The notes under the pieces are model-generated. The model was given only the letters and a program-made list of their open reading frames with translations. It did no database searches and was not told the origin of the DNA. A stretch of DNA of 64,000 nt from Burkholderia sp. SRS-W-2-2016 (GTDB taxonomy: Bacteria > Pseudomonadota > Gammaproteobacteria > Burkholderiales > Burkholderiaceae), in contig NZ_MSDV01000045.1 in the NCBI RefSeq assembly GCF_001931485.1, positions 25,042 to 89,041 on the forward strand, given 5' to 3'. Every line of letters starts with the position of its first letter. Within the stretch, counting starts at the first letter, position 1. Both the position numbers and the translations under genes were made by a program. This document shows, one piece after another, positions 1 to 8,634 of this stretch.

Positions 1-200
1 GCCTGCGCCTGGTGGTATTTTTGGTGGTATCTCGCAGGATCAAAATTACAGGACCAGCGTCAGCATTGAAATAGCAAGGACTATTTCATTCCAGCCCTCC
101 AAAGAATTCGATCGACCATTGTTGGTGAAGTGAAGGTCTACGCAAGCGCTGTCATACAGCGTTAGCGCTCCAACCAACCACCGCGTCGTCAAAGCACACA
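1..200. other. Left-edge gene-free stretch, lower GC
   Basis: No convincing gene. The stretch is visibly richer in A+T than the rest of the window. It carries a short direct repeat, TGGTGGTAT at 10-18 and again at 22-30, with a 12-base period. Such a repeat next to a composition change can mark the edge of an integrated element, but no integrase or tRNA end is visible here, so this is only a possibility. Confidence 0.3.
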
Positions 201-238
201 AAAAAACCCCGCCAGCAAAATCTGCTCGCGGGGTTTTT
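201..238 (-). terminator. Intrinsic terminator of the AroP-like permease
   Basis: Stem CCCCGC (207-212) pairs with GCGGGG (228-233). A run of A precedes it and a run of T follows, so it can work on both strands. It lies 75 bases past the leftward permease stop. Confidence 0.75.
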
Positions 239-312
239 CGTTTTTGGCGCGGCTCGCGCGCCAAGAGCAAGGCCACTCTCCCACCGTGCCCGCGCTGCGC
301 TCCGGGCGCCGT

Positions 313-1698
313 TCAGCGCCCCGCCATCTCCGTCTGACGGCGCACGCCTTCGCGACGCCGCTTGATCACATACCCGATCCACATCAGCACGAGCCACACC
401 GGCACCAGCCACACCGACACCGACAGCCCCGGCGTCAGCGCCAGAATCACCAGAATCAGCGCCATGAACGCGAGGCAGATCCAGTTGCTGACCGGGAACC
501 AGAACGAGCGGAACACCAGCGTCTCGCCGGCCGCGACCATCGCGCGACGCGACTTCAGATGGGTCAGGCTGATCAGCGCCCAGTTCAGCACCAGCGCGGC
601 GACCACCAGCGACATCAGCAGACCGAGCGCCTCGGCCGGAATCACGTAGTTGATGATCACGCACGCGAAGGTCGCGAGCGCCGACAGACCGATCGCCATA
701 TACGGCACACCGCGCCGGTCGACCTTCAGCAGCGCGCGCGGCGCGTTGCCCTGCTCGGCGAGGCCGTACAGCATCCGGCTGTTCGCATACACGCCGCTGT
801 TGTAGACCGACAGCGCCGCGGTCAGCACCACCACGTTCAGCACGTTGGCGGTCAGCGTCGAGCCGATCTGCGAGAAGATCATCACGAACGGGCTGCCGCC
901 GGCCGCCACTTCGTTCCACGGATACAGCGAGAGCAGCACCGCGAGCGAGCAGATGTAGAAAATCAGGATCCGCAGGATCACCTGGTTGACCGCCTTCGGG
1001 ATGCTCTTCTGCGGCTCGGCCGCTTCCGCCGCCGTGATGCCGATCAGCTCCAGGCCGCCGAACGAGAACATGATCACCGCGAGCATCATGAACAGCCCGT
1101 GGAAGCCGTGCGGGAAAAAGCCGCCGTGACTCCACAGGTTCGCGACCGTCGCCTGCGGGCCGCCGTGACCGCTGACCAGCAGATAGCCGCCGAACAGGAT
1201 CATGCCGATCACCGCGACCACCTTGATGATCGCGAACCAGAACTCGGTTTCGCCGTAGGCCTTCACGTTCGCGAGGTTGATCGCGTTGATCAGCGCGAAG
1301 CAGACCAGCGCGGACACCCAGGTCGGCACGCCGGGCCACCAGTAATGCACGTAGGTGCCAACCGCGGTCAGCTCCGCCATGCTGACGAGCACGTACAGCA
1401 CCCAGTAATTCCAGCCCGACAGAAAACCGGGGAAGTCGCCCCAGTATTTGTACGCGAAGTGGCTGAACGAGCCGGCGACCGGCTCCTGCGCGACCATCTC
1501 GCCGAGCTGTCGCATGATCATGAACGCGATGATGCCGCCGATCGCGTAGCCGAGAATCATCGATGGACCGGCTGCCTGCAATACGCTGGCGGAGCCGAGA
1601 AACAGACCCGTGCCGATCGCGCCGCCCAGCGCGATCAACTGGATGTGACGATTCTTGAGCCCGCGCTGCAGGCCCTCTTGCTGCTGTGCACTATTCAT
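313..1698 (-). CDS. aroP: Aromatic amino acid permease, AroP/PheP type
   Basis: A 461-residue inner-membrane amino acid/proton symporter of the APC superfamily (AAT family). The N-terminus has the family signature GAIGTGLFLGS near residues 26-36, followed by the PVAGSFSHFAYKYWG and SGWNYWVLYVLVSM stretches that are nearly the same in E. coli AroP. About twelve hydrophobic segments run through the protein and the length matches the family. The ATG at 1698 gives the usual short polar N-terminus before helix 1; the upstream ribosome site is weak. It stands alone, divergent from the hydrolase at 1983 and followed by a terminator. The exact substrate (Phe/Tyr/Trp versus another amino acid) cannot be read from sequence alone. 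Confidence 0.85.
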   Translation of the reverse strand: MNSAQQQEGLQRGLKNRHIQLIALGGAIGTGLFLGSASVLQAAGPSMILGYAIGGIIAFMIMRQLGEMVAQEPVAGSFSHFAYKYWGDFPGFLSGWNYWVLYVLVSMAELTAVGTYVHYWWPGVPTWVSALVCFALINAINLANVKAYGETEFWFAIIKVVAVIGMILFGGYLLVSGHGGPQATVANLWSHGGFFPHGFHGLFMMLAVIMFSFGGLELIGITAAEAAEPQKSIPKAVNQVILRILIFYICSLAVLLSLYPWNEVAAGGSPFVMIFSQIGSTLTANVLNVVVLTAALSVYNSGVYANSRMLYGLAEQGNAPRALLKVDRRGVPYMAIGLSALATFACVIINYVIPAEALGLLMSLVVAALVLNWALISLTHLKSRRAMVAAGETLVFRSFWFPVSNWICLAFMALILVILALTPGLSVSVWLVPVWLVLMWIGYVIKRRREGVRRQTEMAGR

Positions 1699-1982
1699 TG
1701 CGTTCTGCTATGTGGAGACCGCTCGTTGGCGACCGCTTGATTGGAACAACCTGTTGGAACCGTCTGCTTGCGTCCCGTTCGCCGCCGGTTCGGCACCTAT
1801 TTCCCGGACGGGCACGGCGCCGCCGCGGCGAACCGGTAATTTTAACCCGGCCAATATTGACCCGACATTCGTAGCAACCCCGGTTCGTTCTGCGCCGCAC
1901 TTAAGCGCACGGATTGTGATTGTCACGGCAGGGGCGCTTCGGTATGTTCCCGAGTTCGACTCTCAGCCCGCGGAGTTTCACC

Positions 1983-2942
1983 ATGCTGCTCAGACGTCCG
2001 CTTTACGCCGCCGTTTTGTGCCTCTGCTTCGCTGGCGCGACGACGTTCGCTCAAACCGCGCCTACGGCCGCGCCCGGTGCCGAACAGGCGCCCGCTGCAA
2101 CACCCGCAGCAACGCCCCCGGCCGCTGATTCCGGCGCACAGGGCAACGCGGCGCCGGCGCCCGCTCAAACGCCAACGCCGCAGGCCGCACCCAACGCCGC
2201 CGCCCCCACTCCCGCGAAGCCCGCTGCCGTGCCGCTCGCCGGCCCGGTGCGCAACATCGTGCTGGTGCATGGCGCGTTCGTCGACGGTTCGAGCTGGAAC
2301 GGCGTGGTCGCGAAGCTGCAGCGCAAGGGCTATCACGTGAGTTCGGTGCAGAACCCGCTCACGTCGCTCGCCGACGATGTCGCCGCGACCCGTCGCGTGC
2401 TCGCGCGCGAAAACGGTCCGGTGCTGCTGGTCGGCCATTCGTGGGGCGGCGTGGTGATCACCGAAGTGGCGGCGAATGCGCCGAACGTCGCGGGGCTCGT
2501 GTATGTGGCCGCGCTCGCGCCGCAGCTGCACGAGTCGGCGATGGACGTGATGAAGGCAGGCGGGCCGATGCCGGCCGGCCAGAGCATCAGCAAGGACGCG
2601 AACGGTTTTCTGTGGCTCGACCGCGCGCGTTATCGCGCGGACCTCGCGGCCGACGTGCCCGAGATGGTCACGCGCGTGCTCGCCGCCGCCCAGGTGCCGA
2701 TCGCCGCGCAGGCGTTCGACGAACCGGTCGATCAGATCGGCTGGAAAGACCGGCCGTCGTGGTACGTGCTGACGACGCAGGACCGCGCGGTGTCGCCCGC
2801 GCTACAGAAGTCGATCGCCGAACGGATCGGCGCGAAGGTGGTGCCGGTCGCGTCGAGCCATCTCGCGCCGGTGTCGCATGCGGGCGCGGTCGCCGATGCG
2901 ATCGATCACGCGGCGCGCGAGTTGAGCCGCTTGCAGCAGTGA
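1983..2942 (+). CDS. Exported alpha/beta hydrolase with Pro/Ala-rich linker
   Basis: A 319-residue protein. Residues 1-23 form a signal peptide (arginines, hydrophobic core, TFA before the likely cut). A Pro/Ala/Thr low-complexity linker runs to about residue 87. The hydrolase domain then starts with NIVLVHGAFVDGSSW, the oxyanion region of the EstC-like family, and has the nucleophile elbow GHSWGG with Ser153. Likely acid and base are Asp267 in TTQDR and His293 or His299 near the C-terminus. I chose the ATG at 1983 because GGAG lies nine bases upstream and the signal peptide begins there; a TTG 63 bases earlier is unlikely. It should act in the periplasm or outside the cell. The substrate is unknown. 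Confidence 0.82.
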   Translation: MLLRRPLYAAVLCLCFAGATTFAQTAPTAAPGAEQAPAATPAATPPAADSGAQGNAAPAPAQTPTPQAAPNAAAPTPAKPAAVPLAGPVRNIVLVHGAFVDGSSWNGVVAKLQRKGYHVSSVQNPLTSLADDVAATRRVLARENGPVLLVGHSWGGVVITEVAANAPNVAGLVYVAALAPQLHESAMDVMKAGGPMPAGQSISKDANGFLWLDRARYRADLAADVPEMVTRVLAAAQVPIAAQAFDEPVDQIGWKDRPSWYVLTTQDRAVSPALQKSIAERIGAKVVPVASSHLAPVSHAGAVADAIDHAARELSRLQQ

Positions 2943-2964
2943 TTCGCGGCGGGGTGTCGGACGG

Positions 2965-2994
2965 GCGCGCTCAGCGCATGACGCCTGAGCGCGC
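2965..2994. terminator. Strong hairpin between convergent genes
   Basis: A 10-base-pair perfect stem (GCGCGCTCAG with CTGAGCGCGC, loop of 10) sits between the convergent hydrolase and dppA genes. There is no T-run on either side, so it may be a Rho-independent-like stop without the U tract, or an end-protecting hairpin. Confidence 0.4.
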
Positions 2995-3057
2995 ATAGCG
3001 GCTGGCGCCGATGGCCACGCCGCCGCATTTGCCCGCGGCAAGCCGCGGCACGTGTGC

Positions 3058-3897
3058 TCAGCGCAGCATGAACGACATCGCCGACAGACAGTTCAGCATC
3101 CGCACCGCGTGTTCGGCCGACGCCGCGCTAAAACGCAGCGTCACGCCATCGACGCGCGTGAGCGTCGGCCACTGACAGAACAGATCGGCGAGGCCGCTGG
3201 TTTGCACGCGCAGCTCGCATTCGACCGGTTGCGGTTGAGCCCGCGCGCCGGACGCCTCGGGCGCGCGGCCCGCTTCGAGATGCTGACGAACCACGTCGCG
3301 CGCGGCCGCCTGCAACGCTTCGCGCACGCTCGCCGGCGCTTGCGTGACGCCGCTCCCATACCCGGTCGCATTTTTAGTGACGACGAAACGCGCGTCCGGA
3401 AAACGCGGCGCGGTTTCCTCGGCGAACACATCGTCGCCCGATAACAGCGCGACCCGCGCGCCGTACTCTACCGCCAGCGCGCCATACACGCCCGCTTCGC
3501 CGAGTTCGACGCCGTTGAACGCGACGCGCGCGAACGCGAAGCTGTTGATCGTATGCGCGAGAATCCCGCGCGTTTGCGCCTTCGCGTGATAGCCGATCAT
3601 GAACACCAGCGCCGCGCCGTATTCGACGCCGGCCATCATCCCCAGCGTGCGCGGTTTGCCGAGCACGACCTGCGCGCGCGGATCGAGCAGATCGGGCAGC
3701 AGATTGCGAAAGCCGCCGTGCGAATCGTTGACCCACACGTCGGTCGCGCCGCCCGCGAACGCGCCTTCGATCGCCGCGTTCGCTTCGAGCGTCATCCAGC
3801 GGCGCGCGGCTTCGTATTCGCCGTTGCCCGCGCGCGTCTGCTCGGGATGAAAGACACCGGCCACGCCTTCGATATCGGTGGAAATCAGGACTTTCAT
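3058..3897 (-). CDS. dppA: D-aminopeptidase DppA, M55 family
   Basis: A 279-residue zinc-dependent peptidase that removes N-terminal D-amino acids such as D-Ala from short peptides. The residues known as zinc ligands in Bacillus subtilis DppA fall at the same numbers: Asp8 and Glu10 in STDIEG, His60 in NDSHGG, His104 in GYHAK, plus a Glu at about 134 in ELGEAG. The catalytic His115 lies in LAHTIN. The length matches the family (274 in B. subtilis). The ATG at 3897 overlaps the stop of the upstream DmpA-type gene as ATGA, which fixes the start and implies translational coupling. It is the last gene of the peptide operon; no signal peptide, so cytoplasmic. Confidence 0.92.
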   Translation of the reverse strand: MKVLISTDIEGVAGVFHPEQTRAGNGEYEAARRWMTLEANAAIEGAFAGGATDVWVNDSHGGFRNLLPDLLDPRAQVVLGKPRTLGMMAGVEYGAALVFMIGYHAKAQTRGILAHTINSFAFARVAFNGVELGEAGVYGALAVEYGARVALLSGDDVFAEETAPRFPDARFVVTKNATGYGSGVTQAPASVREALQAAARDVVRQHLEAGRAPEASGARAQPQPVECELRVQTSGLADLFCQWPTLTRVDGVTLRFSAASAEHAVRMLNCLSAMSFMLR

Positions 3898-5033
3898 TGC
3901 GTGGACAGCCCCAGCAGTTCCGCGAGGTCCGGCACGCTGTCGCGCAGCGACAGACGCTGGTGGCCATCGCGGCCGGTTACTGATTCGGCGCTCCACAACG
4001 CATCGACGATCGCCTGCTCGACGCTGTCGGCGCACGCGCGAAACAGCGGGTCGAGGCAGTGATCGGCGACGAGCGGCGGCAGCGTGACGAGGTCCGCGTC
4101 GTGCGGCACCGTGTACGCGGTGGAGAACGCCAGCGCGATATCGCCGCTGCCGTGGCCATACACCGAGCCGGTGCGCGCGAGGCCGGCCGCCGCGCGCAAC
4201 GACACGCGTTTTAGCTGGCGCGCGTCGAGCGGCGCATCGGTCGCGACGATCATGATGATCGAGCCTTGTTCGGGCTTGCCGGTGGTTGGGTTAGCCGTCG
4301 GGCTGGCCGTGGCGGCAGCGGCCGCGCGTTCGGCCAGCACGCGGCCAAGCGGCGTGCCGTCGATGGTCAGCATCGGCAGACGGCCGAAGTTCGCGAGCAC
4401 GAGCGCGCCGACCGTATAGTCGCGTCCCGCAACCCGCACGACGCGCGACGCGGTGCCGATCCCGCCTTTCAGATCGAAACACGACATCCCGCGCCCGGCG
4501 CCGACCGCGCCGCTCGCGACCTCGGTGCCAGCGGCGGCGAGTGCTTCATCGAAATGCTGTTCGCCGATCGCGAGCGCCTGAATATCGTTCAGATAGCCGT
4601 CGTTGCATTCGAACACGAGCGGATTGACCGTCGACCACTCGCGGCCGATGCGCGGATTCGCGCGAATCGCCGCGCGGATCTGCGCCTGCGCGAGCGCGCC
4701 GACGCCGAACGTGTTGGTCAGCGCGATCGGCGTTTCGAGCGTGCCGAGTTCGTCGACCTGCACGAGGCCGATGCTCTTGCCGAAGCCGTTGATCACCGAT
4801 GCGGCCGCCGGCACCTTGGCGACGAACGGATCGCCGCGATGCGGCCGGATCACGGTCACGCCGGTTTGCCTCGCGCCGTCGGCGAGCGTGCAATGTCCGA
4901 CCGTGACGCCGGCCACGTCGGCGATCGTGCCGAGCGGACCGGCCGGCAACACGCCGATATGCGGCGCGCGCAGCGCCGCATGCAACTCCGCGCTCCGGTC
5001 CGCGCCGGCGGCGCAATCGTTAGTCTTACTCAT
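3894..5033 (-). CDS. dmpA: DmpA-type P1 family aminopeptidase (L-aminopeptidase/D-esterase)
   Basis: A 379-residue self-processing peptidase of the DmpA/BapA family (MEROPS S58, DmpA fold). Such precursors cut themselves at a Gly-Ser bond to expose a catalytic N-terminal Ser. The matching site is Gly257-Ser258 in EQGSIIMIVATDAPL. The conserved N-terminal block IADVAGVTVGHCTL and the GAVGAG...CFDLKGGIGTASR block are present. Family members release N-terminal L-residues, D-Ala amides or esters, or beta-amino acids; which one applies cannot be told here. The start at 5033 overlaps the gsiD stop as ATGA and the stop overlaps dppA, so it is tightly coupled to a peptide importer and a D-aminopeptidase. 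Confidence 0.88.
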   Translation of the reverse strand: MSKTNDCAAGADRSAELHAALRAPHIGVLPAGPLGTIADVAGVTVGHCTLADGARQTGVTVIRPHRGDPFVAKVPAAASVINGFGKSIGLVQVDELGTLETPIALTNTFGVGALAQAQIRAAIRANPRIGREWSTVNPLVFECNDGYLNDIQALAIGEQHFDEALAAAGTEVASGAVGAGRGMSCFDLKGGIGTASRVVRVAGRDYTVGALVLANFGRLPMLTIDGTPLGRVLAERAAAAATASPTANPTTGKPEQGSIIMIVATDAPLDARQLKRVSLRAAAGLARTGSVYGHGSGDIALAFSTAYTVPHDADLVTLPPLVADHCLDPLFRACADSVEQAIVDALWSAESVTGRDGHQRLSLRDSVPDLAELLGLSTQ

Positions 5034-5935
5034 GGCCGGTCCAGCTTCGGATCGAGCGCATCGCGCAGACCGTCGCCGAGCAGATTGAACGCGAGCACGG
5101 TCAGGAAAATCGCCAGACTCGGAAACAGCGCGATATGCGGCGCGGTCACCATATCGGCGCGCGCTTCGTTCAGCATCGCGCCCCACTCCGGGGTCGGCGG
5201 CTGCGCGCCGAGGCCGAGAAACGACAGGCTCGCCGCGGTGATGATCGAGGTGCCGATGCGCATCGTCAGATACACGACGACCGACGAAATCGTCCCCGGC
5301 AGAATATGCCGCACGATGATCGTCCAGTCCGACGCGCCGATGCTGCGCGCCGCCTCGATATACGTGAGCTGCTTGAGCATCAGCGTATTGCCGCGCACCA
5401 GCCGCGCGAACGCCGGGATGCTGAAGATCGCGACCGCGCAGATCACGTTGATCATGCCGTTGCCGAGAATCGCGACCACGCCGATCGCGAGCAGGATGCC
5501 CGGAAACGCGAACAGCACGTCGGCGACGCGCATCGTGATGCGGTCCCACCAGCCTTCGTAATAACCGGCCAGTAGTCCGAAGAACGTGCCGATCACCGCG
5601 CCGATCGCGACCGACAGAAAGCCCGCCTCCAGCGAGATGCGCGAGCCGGCCAGGATGCGGCTGAAAATATCGCGGCCCAGCGAATCGACGCCGAACCAGT
5701 GCGCGGCCGACGGCCCCGCGTTCAGCGCGTCGTAGTCGAAGAAGTTCTCCGGGTCGTACGGCACGATATGCGGCGCGACGATCGCGACGACGACCAGCAG
5801 CAGCACGAACAGGCCGGCGGCCATCGCGACGTGCTGCTTGCGGAATTTGCGCCAGAACTCGCTCCACGGGGTGCGGATCGCGCGTTCGGCGGGGGCGGCG
5901 TTGGCCGCGTTCGGCCCGGTGGCGGTGGTGCTCAT
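5030..5935 (-). CDS. gsiD: Peptide/glutathione ABC transporter permease GsiD
   Basis: A 301-residue inner-membrane permease of the DppC/OppC/GsiD type. After a polar N-terminus there is a first hydrophobic segment (about 37-58), the periplasmic stretch with HWFGVDSLGRDIFSR, then five more segments. The cytoplasmic coupling loop EAARSIGASDWTIIVRHILPG contacts the ATPase, and SFLGLGAQPPTPEWG is the usual C-terminal family motif. It pairs with GsiC and sits seven bases after the gsiC stop. The stop overlaps the next gene by four bases. Confidence 0.92.
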   Translation of the reverse strand: MSTTATGPNAANAAPAERAIRTPWSEFWRKFRKQHVAMAAGLFVLLLVVVAIVAPHIVPYDPENFFDYDALNAGPSAAHWFGVDSLGRDIFSRILAGSRISLEAGFLSVAIGAVIGTFFGLLAGYYEGWWDRITMRVADVLFAFPGILLAIGVVAILGNGMINVICAVAIFSIPAFARLVRGNTLMLKQLTYIEAARSIGASDWTIIVRHILPGTISSVVVYLTMRIGTSIITAASLSFLGLGAQPPTPEWGAMLNEARADMVTAPHIALFPSLAIFLTVLAFNLLGDGLRDALDPKLDRP

Positions 5936-5942
5936 GCGCGCC

Positions 5943-6863
5943 TCACTTGAAACGGATAGTCGGATTGATCACCGCGTACAGCACGTCGACGATCAGATTG
6001 ATGATGATGAATTCGAGCGAGAACAACAGCACTTCCGCCTGAATGATCGGATAGTCGCGCATCGATACCGCGTCGATGAGCAGACGCCCGAGCCCCGGCC
6101 AGTTGAACACGACCTCGACGACGATCGAGCCGCCCAGCAGGAAGCCGAACTGCAGGCCCATCATCGTGACGACCGGAATCAGCGCGTTGCGCAGGCAGTG
6201 TTTGGCGATCACGCGCCACTCCGGCACGCCCTTCGCACGCGCGGTGCGCACGAAGTCCTCGTGCATCACTTCGACGAACGACGCCCGCGTGAAGCGCGCC
6301 ATCACCGCCGCGACCGCCGCGCCGAGCGTCAGCGACGGCAGCACGTAGCCGCGCCACGTGCCGTCGCCGACGATCGGCAGCCAGCCCAGTTGTACCGAAA
6401 ACACTTCCATCAGCAGCATGCCGAGCGCGAACGCCGGAAACGAAATGCCGGACACCGCGAGCGTCATCCCGAGCCGGTCGGGCCAGCGGTTACGCCACAC
6501 CGCCGAGACGATGCCGAGCGCCATGCCGATCACGACCGCCCACACCATGCTCGCGAGCGTGAGCCACAGCGTCGGCATGAAGCGTTCGGCGATCTCCTGG
6601 CTGACCGGACGCTTGCTGCGCGTCGACACGCCGAAGTCACCGTGCGCGATGCGCCAGAAGAAATTGACGAACTGCTGCGGCAGCGGCCTGTCGAGCCCGA
6701 GGTCGGCACGCACCAGCGCGACGGTCGCCTCGTCCGCTTCGGGACCGGCGGCGAGTCGCGCCGGATCGCCCGGCAGCAGATGCACGAACAGGAATACCAG
6801 CACGGCGACGATGAAAAGCGTCGGCAGCAGGCCAAAAAGACGTTTGACGAGGAAGTTCAGCAT
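5943..6863 (-). CDS. gsiC: Peptide/glutathione ABC transporter permease GsiC
   Basis: A 306-residue permease of the DppB/GsiC type, the same length as E. coli GsiC. It has the N-terminal membrane anchor ending in HLLPGDPA, the GDFGVSTRSKRPV loop, and the coupling motif VRTARAKGVPEWRVIAKHCLRNALIP that docks on the ATPase. It forms the heterodimeric channel with GsiD. It lies between the binding protein gene and gsiD in the same order as in E. coli (A-B-C-D). Confidence 0.92.
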   Translation of the reverse strand: MLNFLVKRLFGLLPTLFIVAVLVFLFVHLLPGDPARLAAGPEADEATVALVRADLGLDRPLPQQFVNFFWRIAHGDFGVSTRSKRPVSQEIAERFMPTLWLTLASMVWAVVIGMALGIVSAVWRNRWPDRLGMTLAVSGISFPAFALGMLLMEVFSVQLGWLPIVGDGTWRGYVLPSLTLGAAVAAVMARFTRASFVEVMHEDFVRTARAKGVPEWRVIAKHCLRNALIPVVTMMGLQFGFLLGGSIVVEVVFNWPGLGRLLIDAVSMRDYPIIQAEVLLFSLEFIIINLIVDVLYAVINPTIRFK

Positions 6864-6932
6864 GAAACCAATCCGGCAGAAATGCAGGCAACGGAGAATC
6901 GGGCGCGGCCCGCGGGCCGCGCGTTCGACTGA

Positions 6933-8495
6933 TTACTTGACCGCGATCTCGTCGAAGTTGAACGAGCCGTCCGGCGCGACGTATGCGCCCGACAGACGCT
7001 TGCTGCGCGCGTACACGACCTTCTCCTTGATCAGGAACACCCACGGCGCATCGGCCCATACGCGCTTCTGCGCATCCGCATACAGCGACGCCTTCTGCGC
7101 GCGGTCGGTAGTTTCGAGCGCCTGCTTCAGATCGCTGTCGACCGCGTCGTTCTTGTAGTACGCGGTGTTGACCATCTTCGGCGGGAACGCGTGACCCGCG
7201 AGCAGCGGGCTCAGCGCCCAGTCCGCTTCGCCCGTCGACGCCGACCAGCCGGTGTAGAACAGCCGCACCGGCGCGGTGGCCGGATCCTGCGCGCTTTCCA
7301 CCTTGGCGACCCGCTGACCCGCTTCGAGCGCTTCGACCTTCGCCTTCACGCCGACCTGCGCGAGCTGCTGCTGCAGGAACTGGATCACCTTCTGCGACGT
7401 CGAGTTGTTATACGCGGCCCACAGCGTGGTTTCGAAACCGTTCGGATAACCGGCTTCCTTCAGCAGTTCGCGCGCCTTCGCCGGGTCGTACGGCCACGGG
7501 CCGGTCTTCGTCGCGTAATCGACGCCCTGCGGCACCACGCCTTCCATCGACACCGCATTGCCCGAGAACGCGACCTTCGCGAGCGCTTCCTTGTTGATCG
7601 CGTAGTTCAGCGCCTGACGCACCTTCAGGTTGTCGAAGGGCTTCTGGTTCATGTTCATGCTGATGTAGCGCGCGATGATCGACGGCGTCGCAATCACGTC
7701 GACCTTCGGGCTCGCCTGCAGCTGCGCGACCTGCTCGTACGGCACCTGGAACGCGAAGTCCGCTTCGCCGGTGCGCATCAGCGCGGAGCGCGTGTTGTTG
7801 TCGACCACCGGCTTCCAGTCGATCGCGTCGATCTTCGGGTAGCCCTTCTTCCAGTAGCCGGCGAATTTCTTCACGGTCAAATCGCCCGCCGGGTCCCACT
7901 TCACGAATTCGAACGGGCCGGTGCCGACCGGATGGAACGCGATGTCCTTGCCGTACTGCTTCAGCGCGGCCGGCGAAATCATCACCGCCGACGGATGCGC
8001 GAGCACGTTCACGAACGCCGAGAACGGCGCCTTCAGCGTGACGCGCACCGTGTACGGGTCGACCACCTCGGTCTTCTCGATGCGGTTGAACATGCTGTAG
8101 CGCTTGAGCTTGTTCGCCGGGTCGGTCACGCGGTCGAAGTTCGCCTTCACCGCGGCCGCGTTGAAGTCGGTGCCGTCCTGGAACTTCACGCCGTGGCGCA
8201 GCTTGAACGTATAGACCTTCGCATCCGCGCTCACCTCATAGCTGTCCGCGAGCACGTTGACGAGCTTCATGTCCTTGTCGAAGCCGAACAGCCCCTGGTA
8301 GAACGACTTCGAGACCGCCTGCGACAGCGTGTCGTTCGCGTCGTACGGATCGAGCGTCGTGAAGGTCGACGCGACGGCCATCACGGCCGTGGTTTCGGCC
8401 TGGGCCGGATTGCCCGCGAGCATCGCGAACACCACCGCGCCGCCGCTGACCAGCGCGCGCAAACGAAACGGAGAAGACGGGAACAGCAGGTTCAT
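6933..8495 (-). CDS. gsiB: Periplasmic peptide/glutathione-binding protein GsiB
   Basis: A 520-residue family 5 solute-binding protein. Residues 1-33 are a signal peptide ending in PAQA. The mature protein opens with the usual TLDPYDANDTLSQ and carries the family block KVYTFKLRHGVKFQDGTDFNAAAVKANFDRV, the PVGTGPFEFVKW turn and the FDNLKVRQALNYAINKEAL stretch. It captures short peptides, or glutathione as in E. coli GsiB, and hands them to GsiCD. Downstream of gsiA by about 140 bases on the same strand; it may have its own higher expression, as is common for binding proteins. Confidence 0.9.
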   Translation of the reverse strand: MNLLFPSSPFRLRALVSGGAVVFAMLAGNPAQAETTAVMAVASTFTTLDPYDANDTLSQAVSKSFYQGLFGFDKDMKLVNVLADSYEVSADAKVYTFKLRHGVKFQDGTDFNAAAVKANFDRVTDPANKLKRYSMFNRIEKTEVVDPYTVRVTLKAPFSAFVNVLAHPSAVMISPAALKQYGKDIAFHPVGTGPFEFVKWDPAGDLTVKKFAGYWKKGYPKIDAIDWKPVVDNNTRSALMRTGEADFAFQVPYEQVAQLQASPKVDVIATPSIIARYISMNMNQKPFDNLKVRQALNYAINKEALAKVAFSGNAVSMEGVVPQGVDYATKTGPWPYDPAKARELLKEAGYPNGFETTLWAAYNNSTSQKVIQFLQQQLAQVGVKAKVEALEAGQRVAKVESAQDPATAPVRLFYTGWSASTGEADWALSPLLAGHAFPPKMVNTAYYKNDAVDSDLKQALETTDRAQKASLYADAQKRVWADAPWVFLIKEKVVYARSKRLSGAYVAPDGSFNFDEIAVK

Positions 8496-8634
8496 CAGAT
8501 TGCTCCAGGCTGCGAGATTGACGTTGAAGGTGTGACTGGGTCGTTATGTGGTGTTGCGCGGTACTACGGAGTGCTACAGGGTGCTGCGGCTCGCGCGGCC
8601 TGAATGCGGCCGCGGTACAGCTGATTCAACAAGG

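Noticed and set aside
244..1740. Plus-strand open frame of about 498 codons
   Set aside because: Antisense to the clearly recognised AroP-like permease.
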